Assembly (NCBI RefSeq): GCF_002217985.1
Contig: NZ_BCMI01000001.1
Coordinates: 1 to 64,000 of the forward strand
DNA length: 64,000 nt
Source of the DNA: Secundilactobacillus pentosiphilus
GTDB taxonomy: Bacteria > Bacillota > Bacilli > Lactobacillales > Lactobacillaceae
Direction: 5' to 3'
Shown: positions 1-9,437 of the stretch, piece by piece
How the letters are laid out: each line of letters begins with the position of its first letter
Numbering within the stretch: the stretch's first letter is position 1
Made by a program: the position numbers and the translations under genes
The notes under the pieces: generated by a model
What the model was told of the DNA's origin: nothing
Seen by the model: the letters and a program-made list of their open reading frames with translations, nothing else
Databases searched by the model: none

Positions 1-25
1 AAAGCCCCGGCGTGCCGGGGCTTTT
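1..25 (+). terminator. Rho-independent terminator of a gene left of the window
   Basis: A perfect 10-bp GC-rich stem (AAAGCCCCGG / CCGGGGCTTT) with a 4-nt loop is followed by a T-run. It must end a transcript that begins outside the window; the strand is inferred from the T-run. Confidence 0.75.
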
Positions 26-137
26 CTGTATTATTTAACTTTCAACCTTTAGTCATGTATTAAAGGTGCTCTTGCTTAACGTTTCTGTATGGCTATCTTA
101 CCTGGAAATTAGCTAGGGAATTTTAATACAAGGGTAA

Positions 138-335
138 ACATTACCTGACAGTCTGTATCGGTATAAGATAGATGAGTGGTTCTGGGAGCGATTTATAACA
201 GCGCCGGTTAATATTGGAGAGAATATTAATTTGACTGCAACTGCTAAACGACTTGTTTACCGTAACCGTATAGATCAAGCAATTAAAGTTGTGTTTGTCG
301 AAGCGTGGGGGCGCAGCGACAAGTTGCAACGTTAG
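138..335 (+). pseudogene. Possible gene remnant, no start codon
   Basis: One plus-strand frame stays open for about 65 codons and ends at TAG 333-335. The peptide (…YRYKIDEWFWERF… to …VEAWGRSDKLQR) has protein-like composition, but the frame has no ATG, GTG or TTG after the preceding stop and no ribosome binding site. I do not recognise the family. It may be the tail of a decayed gene or a chance open frame. Nothing else was seen between the terminator at 25 and the hairpin at 493. Confidence 0.22.
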
Positions 336-492
336 ATAAAAGCGTTTGATGATGACGAATCATTTAAACGCTAGCGGTAATGATTTTGAGATGATACCAC
401 TGGTTTCCCGTCAGAGTGTTTCATTTATGAAATTACCGCAACAACTTCAAGACTTTACTTCGCGTTCCCCAACAACGGTAAGGTTAAAAAAT

Positions 493-534
493 AAACAGGT
501 GATCAATGCGTAGGGACATTGATCACCTGTTTTT
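493..534 (-). terminator. Bidirectional terminator after the GNAT gene
   Basis: A perfect 16-bp stem (AAACAGGTGATCAATG and its complement) with an 8-nt loop has T-rich tracts on both sides. It lies directly downstream of the leftward acetyltransferase gene at 578. Confidence 0.75.
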
Positions 535-577
535 GTGTCTAATCTTAGCATCTTGAGGCACAATCAGTCAGGATATG

Positions 578-1063
578 CTAAAGCTCGTTTACCATGTTAT
601 ACCAAGTTTCACCGGCGTGTTTTGAAGTAGAAACACCTTCGTTAACGTAGCCGTTATGCTCATAAAACGGCACCCGTTTTTTTAAACAGGTCAGGGCGAT
701 GGCTTGACGATGTTGTGCTTTTGCGACCTTTGCCAATTCAGCAAGCAGTTTACTGCCCACCCCGTGACCACGAACACTTTTGGCTACAGCCAGGCTCAAA
801 ACAGTTTGATAACGGTCTGTTGGGTTGTTAGCTTCAAGGTGATCGTAAAGCGCATCACTCAGGTAACGGGTATTGGCTGCGGGTCCCACAATGTAACCTA
901 AAACGCGTTGGTTTTGCGTAGCAACAATAAAAGTATCACTAATACGTTCGATGCGTTCGGCCATGCTGGCTTTGGTGGCGGCTTCATCTGGGGTGAACCC
1001 CTGATTTTCGATTGCCATGATCGCATTGAGCTGAACGGGTTGGGCAGGTTGAAATGTAAGCAT
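578..1063 (-). CDS. GNAT family N-acetyltransferase
   Basis: The product is 161 aa, the usual size of a single GNAT domain. The acetyl-CoA binding motif A is visible around residues 90-108 (VLSLAVAKSVRGHGVGSKLL), i.e. beta-4 followed by the R/QxxGxG/A pyrophosphate loop. A conserved C-terminal pattern (YEHNGYVNEG) matches the end of motif B. The overall pattern resembles the arylalkylamine-type GNAT branch, but the substrate cannot be named. The ATG at 1063 follows a GGAGG site with good spacing. It stands alone, transcribed leftward, with a terminator at 493-534. Confidence 0.85.
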   Translation of the reverse strand: MLTFQPAQPVQLNAIMAIENQGFTPDEAATKASMAERIERISDTFIVATQNQRVLGYIVGPAANTRYLSDALYDHLEANNPTDRYQTVLSLAVAKSVRGHGVGSKLLAELAKVAKAQHRQAIALTCLKKRVPFYEHNGYVNEGVSTSKHAGETWYNMVNEL

Positions 1064-1117
1064 TTTATCCTCCGGAAAGTTTTAAAGTTAACAGTAATGA
1101 TTTCATTATAGTCGGCC

Positions 1118-1141
1118 TTGAGGCAAAAAGAAAACGCCTCA
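1118..1141 (-). terminator. Weak hairpin after the HTH gene
   Basis: A 6-bp stem (TGAGGC/GCCTCA) carries an A/T-rich loop between the leftward HTH gene and the GNAT gene. It lacks a clear T-run, so terminator function is uncertain. Confidence 0.3.
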
Positions 1142-1169
1142 GTAAGTGTCAACCAAGACGTTGATAAGG

Positions 1170-1799
1170 CTAATTAGCATAAAGCCAAACTCTTAATGTC
1201 AATAGGTAAGCTTCGACGAGCGGTAAATCTTTGTTAGCTGGTAAGTCACCCTCTAAAACTTCGATCGTTTTTTGTGACCACGGGTGGATTTCCTTTTCAT
1301 TTGAAATCAGTGCCAACTGACCGGGCGTAAACAGTTCTGCTAAGCCCAATCGTTTAACGCTGCCGTACCGATAGCGCATTGCTAACGTCCAGATGTAATC
1401 ATAAATAGATTGCTGAGCAGCGAGGTCTAGCGGTGTTATCTTAACTAGTGCTTCCAAACGTTCTTTTAACTGTGTCTCTAATTTTTTATCGGTGATTGGG
1501 AATGATGTTGTCAGTTGATCGGGTTTCGAGCAAGACTTTAAAATGTCTAAAGATGCCCGGAACAAGTGATTTTCCTGACCGTAAACGGCTACTTGCTGGT
1601 CAACGGAAGGATCAACAACCAGATTGTAAGGTTCGAAAAAGTCTGAGACCCAGTTCAAATCATGACGAATCGTATCAGTATCGGCGTTTAACGTTTTGGT
1701 CAATTCTTCTAAGGAAACGTGGTTAGGTGCGTGAACCACTAACAAAAGAGTCAAATGAGTGAGTCGATCAGTGGCTTGCGGATCTTGGTTTTTAATCAT
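1170..1799 (-). CDS. HTH-domain protein, possible transcription regulator
   Basis: About 209 aa. The N-terminal 60 residues look like a DeoR/BglG-type winged helix (…VSLEELTKTLNADTDTIRHDLNWV…), in which a sensing helix is followed by a recognition helix ending in DTIRHDL. The remaining ~140 residues are helical and unassigned, and may be a degenerate PRD-like or ligand-sensing region. ATG 1799 is preferred because AGGGAGGG lies 7 nt upstream; an in-frame TTG at 1805 is too close to that site. It is monocistronic, and no target operon is evident from its surroundings. Confidence 0.6.
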   Translation of the reverse strand: MIKNQDPQATDRLTHLTLLLVVHAPNHVSLEELTKTLNADTDTIRHDLNWVSDFFEPYNLVVDPSVDQQVAVYGQENHLFRASLDILKSCSKPDQLTTSFPITDKKLETQLKERLEALVKITPLDLAAQQSIYDYIWTLAMRYRYGSVKRLGLAELFTPGQLALISNEKEIHPWSQKTIEVLEGDLPANKDLPLVEAYLLTLRVWLYAN

Positions 1800-2000
1800 T
1801 TTCAATCCCTCCCTAGTGGGTGTCGGTTACAATTCTGAAATATTCTAACTTTATCATCGCAGGTTCAAAGCTGGGTGTCAATTAGAAAGTAAACGTTTTC
1901 GTTAAAATCCCATTTCCCAGTTATTTCCAACTCGTTTTTACTAAAGCAGCATGAATTTATTTGGCAATCATTGTTTCGTTTTCATTTTATTGGGAATTGT

Positions 2001-2034
2001 AAAAACCTCCAGCAATTGACTGTTGGAGGTTTTT
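2001..2034 (-). terminator. Terminator of carAB
   Basis: The hairpin AAAAACCTCC…GGAGGTTTTT has an 11-bp outer stem and T-runs on both strands. It sits 19 nt downstream of the carB stop codon. Confidence 0.85.
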
Positions 2035-2052
2035 ACAGTTTGGTTTTAAAAT

Positions 2053-5000
2053 TTAGCCCGCTTGTTTAGCACTGCTGTGTTTGACTAGTGCAGCAACGGT
2101 ATCAGAGGCAGTGAACAAAGTAACTTCGTGGCTTAAAGCACGGGCTGTTAACTGCTTAGCCAAGTCACTTTCATCTTCGGTAGCCAGTACAAAGGCTAAG
2201 TTGTCCGGCCATTCCTGATCCATTTGGTAAACCTGATGCGGGTAACCGCCAGCATCAAGCGCGGCCATTAGTTCAGTGTTTTTGGCATCGTACGGGGTCA
2301 CAAGAATTGGCCCGGTTGTGTCACTATCGAAATGGTAACTGTCAAAGAAGGCTTTATGGAGGGCCTCGGATAACGTTTTCCCGTGGCCAAGGTCTTCACC
2401 AGTTGATTTCATTTCCGGACTGAGTGCCGTTGGCGCGCCTGGCAGTTTAGCAAAGGAGAAGACGGGCGCTTTGACATAGACGCTGTCCGGTTCTGGGTAC
2501 ATCCCCGGCTGCAGGTCAATTTCGCTTAACGACTTGCCGATAATCAGTTGCGTCGCAAGTTGTGCTAGGTGCATGTGGGTGATTTTACTCATGAACGGCA
2601 CGGTTCTAGAAGCCCGTGGGTTAACTTCAATGACGTAAATCTGATCCGCGGCGATAAACTGGATGTTCATCATGCCGATGCAATGGACCGACTTACCGAT
2701 TTTAGTTGCGATCTGTACGATTTCAGCTTTTTGTGAATCAGTCAATGTCTGCGGCGGGTACATGGCAATTGAATCACCGGAATGCACACCGGCGCCTTCC
2801 AAGTGTTCCATGATGCCGGGAATAAAGACTTGTTTGCCATCGCTGAGAATATCGACTTCACACTCGGTTCCCTTGATGTACTTATCGATGAGAATCGGTT
2901 CGCCATGACTATGCTTTAGCGCCGGGACTAGGTAGTCATTCAGTTCGTCTTGGTCGTGGACGATTGCCATTCCTTTACCGCCAAGAACAAAGCTTGGCCG
3001 TACCAAAACGGGATAGCCTAGTTTAGTCGCGATTTTGTGAGCACCAGGGATGTCAGTTGCCGTATCACCAGCTGGATGTGCAATTCCTTGATCGATCAGC
3101 AGTTCTTCAAATGCGTGCCGGTTTTCGGTCTGCTCGATTCCCGTCATGTTGGTGCCAAGAATCTTCACGCCGCGAGCAGTTAGTTGCTTAGTTAAATTGA
3201 TTGCGGTTTGACCGCCGAATTGAACGATGACGCCAATCGGCTTTTCCAAATTAACAACGTTCATGACCGAATCAACGGTGAGCGGTTCAAAGTAAAGCTT
3301 ATCGGAAATCGAGAAGTCGGTTGAAACAGTTTCGGGGTTGTTATTAATAATGATGGCGTTGTAGCCAGCAGCCTGAAGGGCTTTAACGGAGTGAACGGTT
3401 GTGTAATCAAATTCAACTCCTTGCCCGATCCGGATTGGGCCGGCACCAAGGACGATCACGCTATTTCCTAATGGCTGGCTTTCGTTTTCAGTTCCCACCG
3501 TACTGTAGAAGTAGGGGGTCTTACTTTCGAATTCAGCAGCGCAGGTGTCTACCATTTTATAAACGAGGTGCTGATCAGTCATGCTATGGAGCTTGGCAAG
3601 TTCCTGGTCGGAAACGTCGGTTACCGCTTTGATCATATTATCATCGAAACCGAGCTTTTGCGCTTTTTGAACCAGCTCAATGGTGAGGGTGCTCGTTGCC
3701 AGTTCTTTTTGCATATCGATAATATTGATTAACTTTGCCAGAAAGAATTCATCGATTTTAGTGGCGTCGTGCAGTTGCTCAACGGTTGCGCCTTTGTCAA
3801 TAGCAGCAAATATTTCAAACAGGCGAATATCCGTTGGGGTCTTGATCGTTTCCAGCAGGTCTGCCAGAGATTTACCTTTAGCATCGTCCGGTACCAGACT
3901 AGTTTGCATATGAGTATCTAATTCCAAGGATTGAACCGCTTTTAGCAGGGATTCTTCAATGTTACTGCCAATCGCCATCACTTCTCCAGTGGCTTTCATT
4001 TGAGTCCCTAGTTTACGGTCGGCGTGGTAAAACTTATCGAACGCAAAGCGTGGGATCTTAGCAACGACGTAATCTAGGGCTGGTTCGAACATGGCATAAG
4101 TTGTTTGGGTGATGGGGTTGATAATTTCGTCAAGGTTAAGGCCGACCGCGATCTTGGCCGCAATCTTAGCAATCGGGTAGCCAGTCGCTTTTGATGCCAG
4201 TGCTGACGAACGGCTGACACGCGGATTAACTTCAATCACGTAGTAGTGTTCGCTGTAAGGGTCTTGGGCGAGTTGGACGTTGCAGCCACCCTCAATTTTA
4301 AGCGCGTTTACAATGGTCAATGACGCGTCACGCAAGCGTTGATATTCTTTGTCGGTCAGTGTTTGGGTGGGTGTAAAGACGATTGAGTCGCCGGTGTGAA
4401 CCCCAACTGGATCGAAGTTCTCCATGCCAGCAACAATGATGGAAGAACCCTTATGATCGCGCATGACTTCAAATTCAATTTCTTTGAAACCAGCAATGCT
4501 CTTTTCGACTAGGCATTCCGTTTCCGGCGACATGGTCAAACCACGGTTTAAAACGGTTTTCATTTCGGCATCGTTGTGAGCAAAACCGCCACCGGTTCCA
4601 CCGAGCGTGTAAGCTGGCCGAATAATGACCGGATAGCCGATCTCATGAGCGAAATCCAAACCGGTTTGGAGGTCATAGACCGTTTTCGAAGGTGGAATCG
4701 GCTGATTAAGATCCTTCATTAAATCTTTGAAAGCTTCACGGTCTTCGGCTTGATTAATGGTATGCAGGTTAGTTCCTAACAGCTCAATCCCCAATTCGTC
4801 AAGCGTACCCTTTTTGGCGAGTTCCACGGCTAAGTTGAGCCCCGTTTGGCCACCCAAAGTAGGCAGGATAGCGTCCGGTTTTTCCTTCTTTAAAATAGCG
4901 GTGACACTGTCTAACGTTAATGGCTCCAGATAGACTTTATCAGCAATCTCATCGTCCGTCATAATTGTGGCGGGGTTGGAATTGATCAGGACTGTGTCGT

Positions 5001-5124
5001 AGCCCTCTTCTTTTAAGCTCAGGCAGGCTTGACTGCCGGCGTAATCAAATTCTGCGGCTTGGCCAATCACAATTGGGCCTGAACCGATAATGACAATTTT
5101 CTTTAAGTCGTTTCTTTTAGGCAT
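2053..5124 (-). CDS. carB: Carbamoyl-phosphate synthase large subunit
   Basis: The 1023-aa product makes carbamoyl phosphate from ammonia (delivered by CarA), bicarbonate and two ATP, for arginine and pyrimidine synthesis. Two homologous ATP-grasp halves are visible: the N-terminal half starts [21 protein letters not shown], and the second starts near residue 555 with [21 protein letters not shown]-terminal MGS-like allosteric domain covers roughly the last 100 residues. The frame is open far upstream, but the start is fixed at ATG 5124 by a GGGGAG site 6 nt away and by the family N-terminus. It overlaps carA by 8 nt, implying translational coupling. Confidence 0.97.
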   Translation of the reverse strand: MPKRNDLKKIVIIGSGPIVIGQAAEFDYAGSQACLSLKEEGYDTVLINSNPATIMTDDEIADKVYLEPLTLDSVTAILKKEKPDAILPTLGGQTGLNLAVELAKKGTLDELGIELLGTNLHTINQAEDREAFKDLMKDLNQPIPPSKTVYDLQTGLDFAHEIGYPVIIRPAYTLGGTGGGFAHNDAEMKTVLNRGLTMSPETECLVEKSIAGFKEIEFEVMRDHKGSSIIVAGMENFDPVGVHTGDSIVFTPTQTLTDKEYQRLRDASLTIVNALKIEGGCNVQLAQDPYSEHYYVIEVNPRVSRSSALASKATGYPIAKIAAKIAVGLNLDEIINPITQTTYAMFEPALDYVVAKIPRFAFDKFYHADRKLGTQMKATGEVMAIGSNIEESLLKAVQSLELDTHMQTSLVPDDAKGKSLADLLETIKTPTDIRLFEIFAAIDKGATVEQLHDATKIDEFFLAKLINIIDMQKELATSTLTIELVQKAQKLGFDDNMIKAVTDVSDQELAKLHSMTDQHLVYKMVDTCAAEFESKTPYFYSTVGTENESQPLGNSVIVLGAGPIRIGQGVEFDYTTVHSVKALQAAGYNAIIINNNPETVSTDFSISDKLYFEPLTVDSVMNVVNLEKPIGVIVQFGGQTAINLTKQLTARGVKILGTNMTGIEQTENRHAFEELLIDQGIAHPAGDTATDIPGAHKIATKLGYPVLVRPSFVLGGKGMAIVHDQDELNDYLVPALKHSHGEPILIDKYIKGTECEVDILSDGKQVFIPGIMEHLEGAGVHSGDSIAMYPPQTLTDSQKAEIVQIATKIGKSVHCIGMMNIQFIAADQIYVIEVNPRASRTVPFMSKITHMHLAQLATQLIIGKSLSEIDLQPGMYPEPDSVYVKAPVFSFAKLPGAPTALSPEMKSTGEDLGHGKTLSEALHKAFFDSYHFDSDTTGPILVTPYDAKNTELMAALDAGGYPHQVYQMDQEWPDNLAFVLATEDESDLAKQLTARALSHEVTLFTASDTVAALVKHSSAKQAG

Positions 5125-6187
5125 GCTGTACTCCCCCGTTCGTGTGCATTGAATCAATGAACTTACTAAATAAACGCGTCGCCTCGTGCGGTCCTGGTGC
5201 AGCCTCCGGGTGATACTGAACGGAGAAGACTGGTTTGCCGGGATAGCGGAGCCCTTCGCAAGAGTGGTCATTGATTTCAACGGCAGTGACTTCAAGGGGT
5301 GTGTCAGAAACTGAATCGATGTCAACAGCGTAACCGTGGTTTTGAGTGGTGATAACGACTTGGTCAGTAAGTAAATTCTTAACTGGATGATTGATTCCCC
5401 GGTGACCAAACGTCATTTTATACGTTCGAGCACCGTTCGCCAGTGCTAGCAGCTGATGACCAAGGCAAATCCCGAATAACGGGTAGTGTTCCTGTAATTT
5501 TCTAATAACCGGCAGAAAGTCGCACCAGTCTTCGGGATCGCCAGGACCGTTAGACAGCAGAATGCCGTCTGGGTGCAACGCGGTAATCGCATCAAAACTG
5601 GCTTCTGGTGTTACAACCGTGACGTTGGCACCGAAGTTCTTGAGCGATTCAAGAATATTAGCCTTAACACCAAAATCCACTAAGACAACGTGTTTCGGGT
5701 TTTCGTCTGAGTGATGTGAGAAAGTTGCCGATTTAACGACCATGTCAACTGACTTGGTTTTATTAAACGTACTTTTTGCCAGCGGCTGGTTAGTCAAGCT
5801 GGCTTTCATGGTACCGTGTTTTCTAATGATCTTAGTCAACTTACGGGTATCTACGCCAGTAATACCAGGGACGCCTGATTTCTTTAAAAAGTCGTCCAAA
5901 GTCATGACACTTTGATAATGAAAAACCGTCGTTGCAATTTCTTGCATAACAACGGCCGATGCGGCAACCGTTGGCGATTGATTCGCGTGAAGCGAAATGC
6001 CGTAGTTGCCGATTAGTGGATAGGTAAAGGTAATGATCTGGTTCGTATATGAAGGATCAGTGAGTGTTTCTTGGTAGCCTACCATACTGGTAGTAAACAC
6101 TAACTCGCCCTTGATCTCTTTTGCTAGATCGCCAACGGCGGTGCCGACGAATTGATCCCCGTTTTCAAGCGTTAAATATTTTTTCAT
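5117..6187 (-). CDS. carA: Carbamoyl-phosphate synthase small (glutaminase) subunit
   Basis: The 356-aa subunit hydrolyses glutamine and channels ammonia to CarB. An N-terminal CPSase small-chain domain is followed by a class I glutamine amidotransferase domain. The nucleophile Cys lies in [14 protein letters not shown] and the His/Glu pair in [14 protein letters not shown] 6187 has GAGGAGG 9 nt upstream; an in-frame TTG at 6205 would place that site inside the gene. It is the first gene of a two-gene operon. No pyr genes are adjacent and no PyrR attenuator was seen, so an arginine-linked role is possible; this is inference. Confidence 0.96.
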   Translation of the reverse strand: MKKYLTLENGDQFVGTAVGDLAKEIKGELVFTTSMVGYQETLTDPSYTNQIITFTYPLIGNYGISLHANQSPTVAASAVVMQEIATTVFHYQSVMTLDDFLKKSGVPGITGVDTRKLTKIIRKHGTMKASLTNQPLAKSTFNKTKSVDMVVKSATFSHHSDENPKHVVLVDFGVKANILESLKNFGANVTVVTPEASFDAITALHPDGILLSNGPGDPEDWCDFLPVIRKLQEHYPLFGICLGHQLLALANGARTYKMTFGHRGINHPVKNLLTDQVVITTQNHGYAVDIDSVSDTPLEVTAVEINDHSCEGLRYPGKPVFSVQYHPEAAPGPHEATRLFSKFIDSMHTNGGVQHA

Positions 6188-6243
6188 GTCTAATAACCTC
6201 CTCAATTGTCGCCTCGCTGGACGGAATTAATTGCTTTTTGTAT

Positions 6244-6272
6244 AAGATAAGATTTTTTAGGGGAATTGTCAA
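6244..6272 (-). promoter_or_regulatory. carAB promoter
   Basis: A perfect -35 TTGACA and a -10 TATCTT are separated by 17 nt on the minus strand, about 57 nt upstream of the carA start. Confidence 0.7.
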
Positions 6273-6682
6273 GACGATTTATACATAAAATGAGCTATTT
6301 TTAATTAAATATAAGCTATTTAGTTCATATATGAATACTTATAGAGAAGAAATGTAACTTTATTTTATGCATTTATGTTAAAAAGTCTAGCGGTATTCAC
6401 TAGCTCAAACCCTGATACAAAAAGGTTTACAGTAAACAATGGCAAAATCAGTAAGTCGTTAAGCAACCCATGTTATGCAGGAAAATGAATATGCAAAAGT
6501 TTTTTCTGAATATTGGTAGTCAAACCTAACAAACTTACTAGATTTGAATTGATTTTATACTATATTTACGAATAAAGCTAGTCAAAATCAAATAATTAAT
6601 CGTATTTAATTGACGTTTTTCGGTGCAACACCAATTATATCGTGCACGATATTGTAATTCACAAACAATTTCATACAAATAA
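6273..6682. other. AT-rich intergenic stretch upstream of carAB
   Basis: About 410 nt without a supportable gene. It contains short AT-rich inverted repeats such as TTCATATATGAA, which could be regulator (ArgR-type) sites, but the match to an ARG box is too loose to call. Confidence 0.3.
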
Positions 6683-6711
6683 GGGTGACCACCAATAACT
6701 GGTGGTCACCC
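6683..6711 (-). terminator. Terminator of the small acidic protein gene
   Basis: A perfect 12-bp stem (GGGTGACCACCA / TGGTGGTCACCC) with a 5-nt loop lies 31 nt downstream of the leftward gene ending at 6742. Confidence 0.7.
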
Positions 6712-6741
6712 TCGTTTTAAAAATCTTTTACTAATGATAAA

Positions 6742-6969
6742 TTACTTAGCATCCGCAGTCTTCAAATTATCTTCAACAAACTTGCGAATATCAGCTTCGG
6801 ATTCAGTCATGAATGGTTTCATTTGTTCTTCAGTCTTCATCGTATCATGACTGTTTTGCTCCATGAAGTAATCCCAAATGGCGTCGCGGACTGGCATTTC
6901 TTGATCGCTCCAGTCAAAAGCGTCATTCATATTATAATCTAAGAATAAAGTCTTATCTACATCTGCCAT
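6742..6969 (-). CDS. Small acidic protein of unknown function
   Basis: The 75-aa product is rich in Asp and Glu and has no membrane segment or signal peptide. ATG 6969 follows AAGGAGG at ideal spacing and the gene has its own terminator, so it is very likely real. I do not recognise a family. It is a single-gene unit between carA and the divergent 48-aa gene. Confidence 0.75.
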   Translation of the reverse strand: MADVDKTLFLDYNMNDAFDWSDQEMPVRDAIWDYFMEQNSHDTMKTEEQMKPFMTESEADIRKFVEDNLKTADAK

Positions 6970-7114
6970 ATTGAATTCCTCCTTATAAATACAGTGTAGT
7001 CCCTTTATTCTGGTGTGTTAAATTATTAGCTTATGGCTTAAATTAGATTGGTTTAGGTGATTTGTCAAAAGTGTTTAAGAGACTATTAAATCAAGGCGCA
7101 GCCAAGGTCAATAT

Positions 7115-7143
7115 TTAACAAAGACCACGATTAGTGCTACGAT
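7115..7143 (+). promoter_or_regulatory. Promoter of the 48-aa gene
   Basis: -35 TTAACA and -10 TACGAT are separated by exactly 17 nt, 61 nt upstream of ATG 7204. Confidence 0.55.
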
Positions 7144-7148
7144 GAAGT

Positions 7149-7167
7149 TGTTAGAAAAGTTCTAACA
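7149..7167 (+). promoter_or_regulatory. Perfect inverted repeat, candidate operator
   Basis: TGTTAGAA-AAG-TTCTAACA is a perfect 8+3+8 palindrome that begins 5 nt after the -10 box at 7138-7143. That covers the expected transcription start, which is a typical repressor position. I could not match it to CIRCE, LexA, PerR, Rex or CcpA boxes. It is 19 bp, so it is not the 17-bp GlnR/TnrA site. Confidence 0.5.
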
Positions 7168-7203
7168 TATTAATTTATGAAAATAAAAGGGAGCGCGATT
7201 TAA

Positions 7204-7350
7204 ATGGCTAACAAGTTAAGCAAAGAACAGCGTAAGGCATTGATCGAAAAGGCAGAGGAAGACCGTGCTAAGCACCCAAAGGCTAAGAGTGGCAAGTCAG
7301 GTTTCGCAACCATTGATGAAGCTGCTGAAAAGCTAGAAAACCAAAACTAA
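7204..7350 (+). CDS. Small basic protein, 48 aa, unknown function
   Basis: The reading frame runs MANKLSKEQRKALIEKAEED to the C-terminus EKLENQN. It is strongly charged (Lys/Glu/Arg), probably helical at both ends, with a Lys/Gly/Ser-rich centre (HPKAKSGKSG). It has a promoter, an operator-like palindrome, a GGGAG site about 10 nt upstream and a strong terminator, which together argue for a real gene. Family unknown. A small nucleic-acid-binding or stress protein is possible but unproven. Confidence 0.7.
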   Translation: MANKLSKEQRKALIEKAEEDRAKHPKAKSGKSGFATIDEAAEKLENQN

Positions 7351-7386
7351 TCAAAAACGGCTTTGGCAAATGCCAAAAGATAAATG

Positions 7387-7433
7387 AAAAGAACGTGATC
7401 ATCGGCTACTCGGCTGATGATCACGTTCTTTTT
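7387..7433. terminator. Strong bidirectional terminator
   Basis: A long stem (AAAAGAACGTGATCATC and its complement) has T-runs on both sides. It lies between the convergent 48-aa gene and gcvH-like gene and serves both. Confidence 0.85.
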
Positions 7434-7440
7434 GGCTATT

Positions 7441-7812
7441 TTAAGCTGTTTTAACATCGACTAACCAATTGTCCTGAGTTGAATGCTTTGCTAACGCATC
7501 ACTTTGTTTCAGCAACTCGTTGTTACGAGCAATAATGGTGCCCTTAACCGGTGATTTTAAAGTTTCAACGGCTTTGGCACCCTCCATCTCAAGCAAGTCA
7601 TCGTCTAACTCTAACTGGTCACTTGGGGATGAAAAGTCCATGAAGGTAATGTCGCCCAGATCTTCGTAAGCCTGATCAGCAATACCGACGCGAACAATGC
7701 CGGGCTTAATTTCCTGATACCAGACACCGTCCCTTTCCGTTGGCTCAAACTGAGCTGCCTTCTTGCTGAAGAGATGTTTGAAACTGCTGATTAATTTGGT
7801 CCAAAATGCCAT
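7441..7812 (-). CDS. gcvH: GcvH-like lipoyl carrier protein
   Basis: The 123-aa protein has the H-protein/lipoyl fold. The lipoylation segment EGAKAVETLKSPVKG aligns with the family pattern ESVKAASDxYSPVxG, giving Lys80 as the lipoyl site. The C-terminal NWLVDV matches the family GWL(V/I)K(V/I) ending. ATG 7812 follows AAGGGGATC. No P-, T- or L-protein of glycine cleavage is nearby. The gene is divergent from lplA, so a role as lipoyl acceptor or relay is more likely than glycine cleavage. No macrodomain or sirtuin gene (as in the GcvH-L/SirTM operon) accompanies it. The symbol marks homology only. Confidence 0.8.
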   Translation of the reverse strand: MAFWTKLISSFKHLFSKKAAQFEPTERDGVWYQEIKPGIVRVGIADQAYEDLGDITFMDFSSPSDQLELDDDLLEMEGAKAVETLKSPVKGTIIARNNELLKQSDALAKHSTQDNWLVDVKTA

Positions 7813-7958
7813 AATGATCCCCTTCTTTTTGTTTCTTAATGGTTTAAGTATACCGACCTTGATGAAAGAAAGAAAGCGTTTCACATTATGCTGGTATCGG
7901 TGGTGGAAAAACCGTAAAATGGAAGTATCAAATATCAGAAAAAGGGGCGTCTCTTCCT

Positions 7959-8999
7959 ATGTTCTTAATCGATACGAGCCGCGATGGCAAACCAGTTTAT
8001 GATCCAATTGTGAATCAATCGCTTGATAACTATTTGATCAACGATCTTAAGCTGCCGGGTCACGGACTCATGGTGTACATTAATGAACCCTCAGTGATCG
8101 TCGGTGTGAATCAAAATGTGTTTGCCGAGGTCAACGTCCCGTATTTGCGTGAGCATAACATTGCGTTAGTTCGGCGAACGTCAGGCGGTGGTGCTGTCTA
8201 TCATGATATGGGTAACTTAGTTTTTGAAAATATCGTGGTGGGTGACACGGATGACGATGCACAGTGGGGAAATTACCATGTCTTTGCCCAACCGATCCTC
8301 GATGCGCTGCACGAGTTAGGCGCAACGGATGCGGTGTTGCGCGGTAATTCCGATCTTGTGGTTAATGATCATAAGTTTACCGGAATGACGATGGTTAAAT
8401 CGGGCGATGCCTACGCAGCTGGTGGTACACTGATGTATGATATGGATCTGCAAGCTGCCAGTCAGGCGCTTCACCCAGTAGAAACCCGGATCAACGGAAA
8501 GTGGGTCAAGTCTAACCGCAGTAACATTGAAAATATTAAAGGTCATTTGGCACCAGAATATCAGCAACTGACCAGTGAAGAATTTAAAACGCAGCTGTTA
8601 CTGAAGCTATTTCATGCTGAGCGGTTAGAAGACATTGAAACTTATCACTTGAATGACCATGATTGGCAGATTATTGATGAACGGCTGGCGGAGCAATACC
8701 GGACAGTTGATTGGAATTTCGGGGCTAATCCCGGTTTTAACCGTTATCGGGTTAAGCACTTTGACGCGGGCTCAGTGGCACTAAATTTGATGGTTGAAGG
8801 CCAACAAATCACCAAAGCTGCCGCTTATGGCGACTTGTTGGACGATAAACAGACGCGTCGATTAGAAGGGCAGCTGACCAATGTCGCTTTGGACAAAAGC
8901 GAGCTGCAAAAACGGCTCAGCAAGCGCTGGTTGCGTAAGGTACTGAGTGACACAGAGATTGACGCGTTAGTTAATGAATTATTAATTGAAAAGCAGTAG
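7959..8999 (+). CDS. lplA: Lipoate-protein ligase A
   Basis: The 346-aa enzyme activates free lipoate with ATP and attaches it to lipoyl domains. The adenylate-binding signature RRTSGGGAVYHDMGNLVF and the KFTGMTMVKSGD segment with catalytic Lys are present. A C-terminal accessory domain of about 90 residues follows. ATG 7959 is preceded by AGGGG at a rather long spacing. It lies 146 nt from, and divergent to, the GcvH-like gene, and its likely substrates are that protein and the E2 subunits of ketoacid dehydrogenases. Confidence 0.93.
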   Translation: MFLIDTSRDGKPVYDPIVNQSLDNYLINDLKLPGHGLMVYINEPSVIVGVNQNVFAEVNVPYLREHNIALVRRTSGGGAVYHDMGNLVFENIVVGDTDDDAQWGNYHVFAQPILDALHELGATDAVLRGNSDLVVNDHKFTGMTMVKSGDAYAAGGTLMYDMDLQAASQALHPVETRINGKWVKSNRSNIENIKGHLAPEYQQLTSEEFKTQLLLKLFHAERLEDIETYHLNDHDWQIIDERLAEQYRTVDWNFGANPGFNRYRVKHFDAGSVALNLMVEGQQITKAAAYGDLLDDKQTRRLEGQLTNVALDKSELQKRLSKRWLRKVLSDTEIDALVNELLIEKQ

Positions 9000-9006
9000 G
9001 TGAACC

Positions 9007-9315
9007 ATGGCAAAAGCAAAGTATCCAGTTGAAGAATATATTGGTGTACCAGTTGAACAGGATGATAGTGGGCAGTACGTGATTCGTGACGAACGGGATT
9101 TTCAGCTGCATTCCTGGCGTACTGGCCGGCATACCAAGGGGAAACTTAAACGTATTGGGCAGGTCTTTTTGACTGAAAACCACTTAACGGTAGCGGTTAT
9201 TGCGACCAAACCGGTGGCGTATAAGGACCGTCACGCGATCACTCCGATGCAGCGGTTTACCAGTGAATTTGTCAGCGATGATTTGATCCAACTGGCAAAG
9301 ACCAAACTTAAATAA
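9007..9315 (+). CDS. Hypothetical protein downstream of lplA
   Basis: The 102-aa protein is soluble and basic (LHSWRTGRHTKGKLKRIGQVF). It starts 7 nt after the lplA stop (ATG 9007), so it is co-transcribed and probably translationally coupled. I recognise no domain. Its steady association with lplA would suggest a link to lipoate use, but that is only inference from position. Confidence 0.7.
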   Translation: MAKAKYPVEEYIGVPVEQDDSGQYVIRDERDFQLHSWRTGRHTKGKLKRIGQVFLTENHLTVAVIATKPVAYKDRHAITPMQRFTSEFVSDDLIQLAKTKLK

Positions 9316-9335
9316 GCATCATGCATTAACCAATA

Positions 9336-9387
9336 AAAACCAATAAACGCCATTCCGTTGAAAATCGGAATGGCGTTTATTGGTTTT
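9336..9387. terminator. Bidirectional terminator, 22-bp stem
   Basis: A near-perfect 22-bp stem starting AAAACCAATAAACGCCATT has an 8-nt loop and T-runs on both strands, between the convergent lplA operon and dapF. Confidence 0.88.
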
Positions 9388-9437
9388 ACAAGATTAGTGT
9401 TCGGGTTGCGGGGCTGATCTTGTATACATATTCATAT

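Noticed and set aside
141-329. Minus-strand 62-codon frame opposite the possible remnant
   Set aside because: No ribosome binding site, unlikely composition, and it overlaps a better open frame on the other strand.
5125-5409. Long N-terminal extension of CarB
   Set aside because: It overlaps the end of carA in another frame, is non-conserved, and a proper ribosome site fixes the start at 5124.
6206-6741. PyrR-type attenuator or T-box upstream of carAB
   Set aside because: No PyrR-binding loop, terminator/antiterminator pair or T-box core was found between the promoter and carA.
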